A DNA stretch of 64,000 nucleotides from UBA699 sp050261915 (GTDB lineage: Bacteria; Bacillota; Clostridia; Clostridiales; Clostridiaceae), in NCBI GenBank assembly GCA_050261915.1, contig JBLNDT010000089.1:139496-203495 (forward strand), in the 5' to 3' direction. The notes under the pieces were generated by a model. The model had not been told where the DNA came from and did no database searches. It saw only the letters and a list, made by a program, of their open reading frames with translations. This document shows, piece after piece, positions 62,576 to 64,000 of this stretch. Position numbers and translations under genes: made by a program. Position 1 is the stretch's first letter. The number at the start of each line of letters is the position of its first letter.

Positions 62576-63790
62576 TTATATACTTTTTCCAGCCAAATAT
62601 CCAGTAGACAGTGCAATCTGAATATTATAACCTCCGGTTAATGCATCTACATCAAGTATTTCTCCAGCAAAGGAGAGATTTTCAATTATTTTTGATTTCA
62701 TTGTGGATGGATCCACTTCCTTTACATCTACTCCACCAGCAGTTACTATTGCTTCTGCTATAGGTCTGGTACCTTTAATGTTAAAGGTGAGATTTTGGAG
62801 CAGCTGAACCAGATTCTTTCGTTCTTCTCTAGTGATAAGATTAACTTTTTTATCCGGATCAATTTTAGATAGATCTACTATTGTATCTATAAGTTTTTTT
62901 GGAAGCAGCTCATCAAGAGAATTTTTAAAGGATTTATTAATATTTTTATTAAAATCCTTTTGAATTCTTTTATCAAGTTCTTCAGATGTTAATCCAGGCT
63001 TTAAATTTATAGAAGCTCTTAAACTATTATTTGAAACATTTCTACCTGCACTTAACACAATTGGTCCTGAAAGTCCAAAATGAGTAAACAGCATTTCACC
63101 GAAATCCTTAAATAATACTTTGTTTTTTTTGTCTATTAATTTAATTTCAACATTTTTAAGGGATAATCCCTGGAGTTCCTTCACCCATTCCTCATTAACC
63201 TCTAAAGGCACCAAGGAAGGAATTATATCTGTTATATGATGTCCAAGCTTCTTCGCCAGGTTATGACCATCTCCAGTGGAACCTGTTTGTGGGTAGGACA
63301 AGCCCCCTGTACAAAGAATATAATGATCTGCATGTATTTCAGTACCATCATTTAAAATAATAGCATGTATTTTCTTTTCAATTACTTTTATTTCACTCAC
63401 CTTGGAATTAAGCCTTATCTCAACTTTTTTCCTATCAAGTTCATTTTTAAAAGCAGATATAATATCTGATGATTTATCTGATTCAGGAAAAACCCTGTCT
63501 CCTCTTTCCACCTTTAATTTAACTCCAAGTCTCTCCATCATGTTTATAGTTTCTTCATTAGTAAAACTATATAAAGAGCTGTAAAGAAAATTTGGATTTC
63601 CTGGTATATTCTCAAAAAATTCGCTTATATCCTTGGCATTTGTTATATTGCATCTGCCCTTGCCTGTGATATATAATTTTTTTCCTATTTTATTATTCTT
63701 CTCTATTATAATAACCTTGTTTGAATCTGCTGCTGTGAGAGCTGCCATAATCCCTGCAGGACCTGCCCCTATTACTGCAACTGTGCCCAT
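62576..63790 (-). CDS. BaiN/HI0933-family FAD-dependent oxidoreductase
   Basis: 404 residues. N-terminal Rossmann GAGPAG (8-13), IGKKLYITGKGRCNITNAK is the family signature, and the C-terminal FAGEILDVDALTGGYN closes the FAD site. The family includes aminoacetone oxidase and bile-acid-related BaiN, but substrates vary and no specific function can be given. ATG follows GGTGGTGA. It is 40 bases before cmk in the same direction. Confidence 0.88.
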   Translation of the reverse strand: MGTVAVIGAGPAGIMAALTAADSNKVIIIEKNNKIGKKLYITGKGRCNITNAKDISEFFENIPGNPNFLYSSLYSFTNEETINMMERLGVKLKVERGDRVFPESDKSSDIISAFKNELDRKKVEIRLNSKVSEIKVIEKKIHAIILNDGTEIHADHYILCTGGLSYPQTGSTGDGHNLAKKLGHHITDIIPSLVPLEVNEEWVKELQGLSLKNVEIKLIDKKNKVLFKDFGEMLFTHFGLSGPIVLSAGRNVSNNSLRASINLKPGLTSEELDKRIQKDFNKNINKSFKNSLDELLPKKLIDTIVDLSKIDPDKKVNLITREERKNLVQLLQNLTFNIKGTRPIAEAIVTAGGVDVKEVDPSTMKSKIIENLSFAGEILDVDALTGGYNIQIALSTGYLAGKSI

Positions 63791-63864
63791 ATATTCACCA
63801 CCTTAATTATTTACTATTATAATGTAATACAATATGGACATTTATTCAATATCTATATAAAGAA

Positions 63865-63890
63865 TTAGAGAATCCCTTAGGATTCTCTAA
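63865..63890 (-). terminator. Terminator after gdhA
   Basis: TTAGAGAATCC, loop CTTA, GGATTCTCTAA: a perfect 11-bp stem 25 bases after the partial gene. Confidence 0.85.
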
Positions 63891-63914
63891 GAATATTATT
63901 AATTAAGCTTTATT

Positions 63915-64000
63915 TTAGTAGTTACCCTGTGCATGCATAGCATCTGCAACTTTTACGAATCCAGCTATGTTTGCTCCTGCAACTAAGTTGTAGCCAAAGC
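63915..64000 (-). CDS. gdhA: Glutamate dehydrogenase, 3' end only
   Basis: Only 27 codons and a stop are inside the window: FGYNLVAGANIAGFVKVADA then MHAQGNY. This is the C-terminal helix of hexameric glutamate dehydrogenase (family I), where LVAGANIAGFVKVADAM is well conserved. The 5' part lies beyond base 64000, so coenzyme type cannot be judged. Confidence 0.85.
   Translation of the reverse strand, partial: FGYNLVAGANIAGFVKVADAMHAQGNY

Noticed and set aside
62064..62621. 185-codon + strand ORF
   Set aside because: It lies antisense to cmk, which has all kinase motifs; no ribosome site and a composition expected of a shadow frame.
1..64000. CRISPR array, tRNA/rRNA genes, insertion sequences or prophage
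   Set aside because: I looked for regular repeats, cloverleaf-type sequences and transposase or phage genes and saw none apart from the single tyrosine recombinase.

Overview
The window is a low-GC, gene-dense stretch of a spore-forming Firmicute, most likely Clostridium in the broad sense. Supporting signs are AT-rich codon use, strong AGGAGG-type ribosome binding sites with many TTG starts, sporulation genes (spoVS, spoIIIE, a CotS-like kinase, ymxH), an IspH-ribosomal S1 fusion typical of clostridia, and a gene order (tsf-pyrH-frr-uppS-cdsA-dxr-rseP-ispG-polC-rimP-nusA-infB-...-recA-rny-spoVS) shared across Bacillus and Clostridium. The species cannot be fixed from sequence alone. No tRNA, rRNA, CRISPR array, insertion sequence or prophage was seen.

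Region 1 (1-39,680) is entirely on the + strand. It runs from the 3' end of tsf through pyrimidine nucleotide and ribosome recycling genes (pyrH, frr), isoprenoid and phospholipid precursors (uppS, cdsA, dxr, ispG) with the site-2 protease rseP, and polC. Next come the translation and RNA operon rimP-nusA-rnpM-ylxQ-infB-rbfA-nrnA-truB-ribF, then rpsO and pnp, then the Bacillus-like block mlpA-ymxH-dapG-tepA-spoIIIE-rimO-pgsA. It ends with recA (LexA box), rny, spoVS, a two-gene membrane glycolipid cassette (UbiA-type transferase plus GT-C glycosyltransferase), an aminotransferase, HPr, purB and an HTH-tyrosine recombinase preceded by a 360-base intergenic region rich in palindromes.

Region 2 (39,680-51,714) is mostly on the - strand. 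It holds an accessory operon (DUF6442-like membrane protein, Xre-type regulator, lipoprotein) behind three evenly spaced palindromes, a FetAB-type exporter and a cysteine-rich acidic protein divergent from lexA (+). The hfq/DNA-repair/tRNA-modification block follows: ynbB-type PLP enzyme, hfq, miaA, mutL, mutS, miaB.

Region 3 (51,715-64,000) has a + strand aminotransferase followed by an unannotated 52-codon ORF. The rest is - strand: GNAT, CotS-like kinase, a complete BceRS-BceAB antimicrobial-peptide module with a recognisable operator, ispH-rpsA fusion, cmk, a BaiN/HI0933 flavoprotein and the 3' end of gdhA.

Functionally the window is mainly housekeeping. The most noteworthy signals are small: the abrupt strand-polarity switch at the recombinase (possible replication terminus neighbourhood), the palindromic intergenic region before it, the 21-bp phased operator triplet, two genes that appear to lack canonical start codons, a small ORF whose ribosome binding site is buried in a hairpin, sigma-H-like promoters, and structured leaders before rimP and rpsO.
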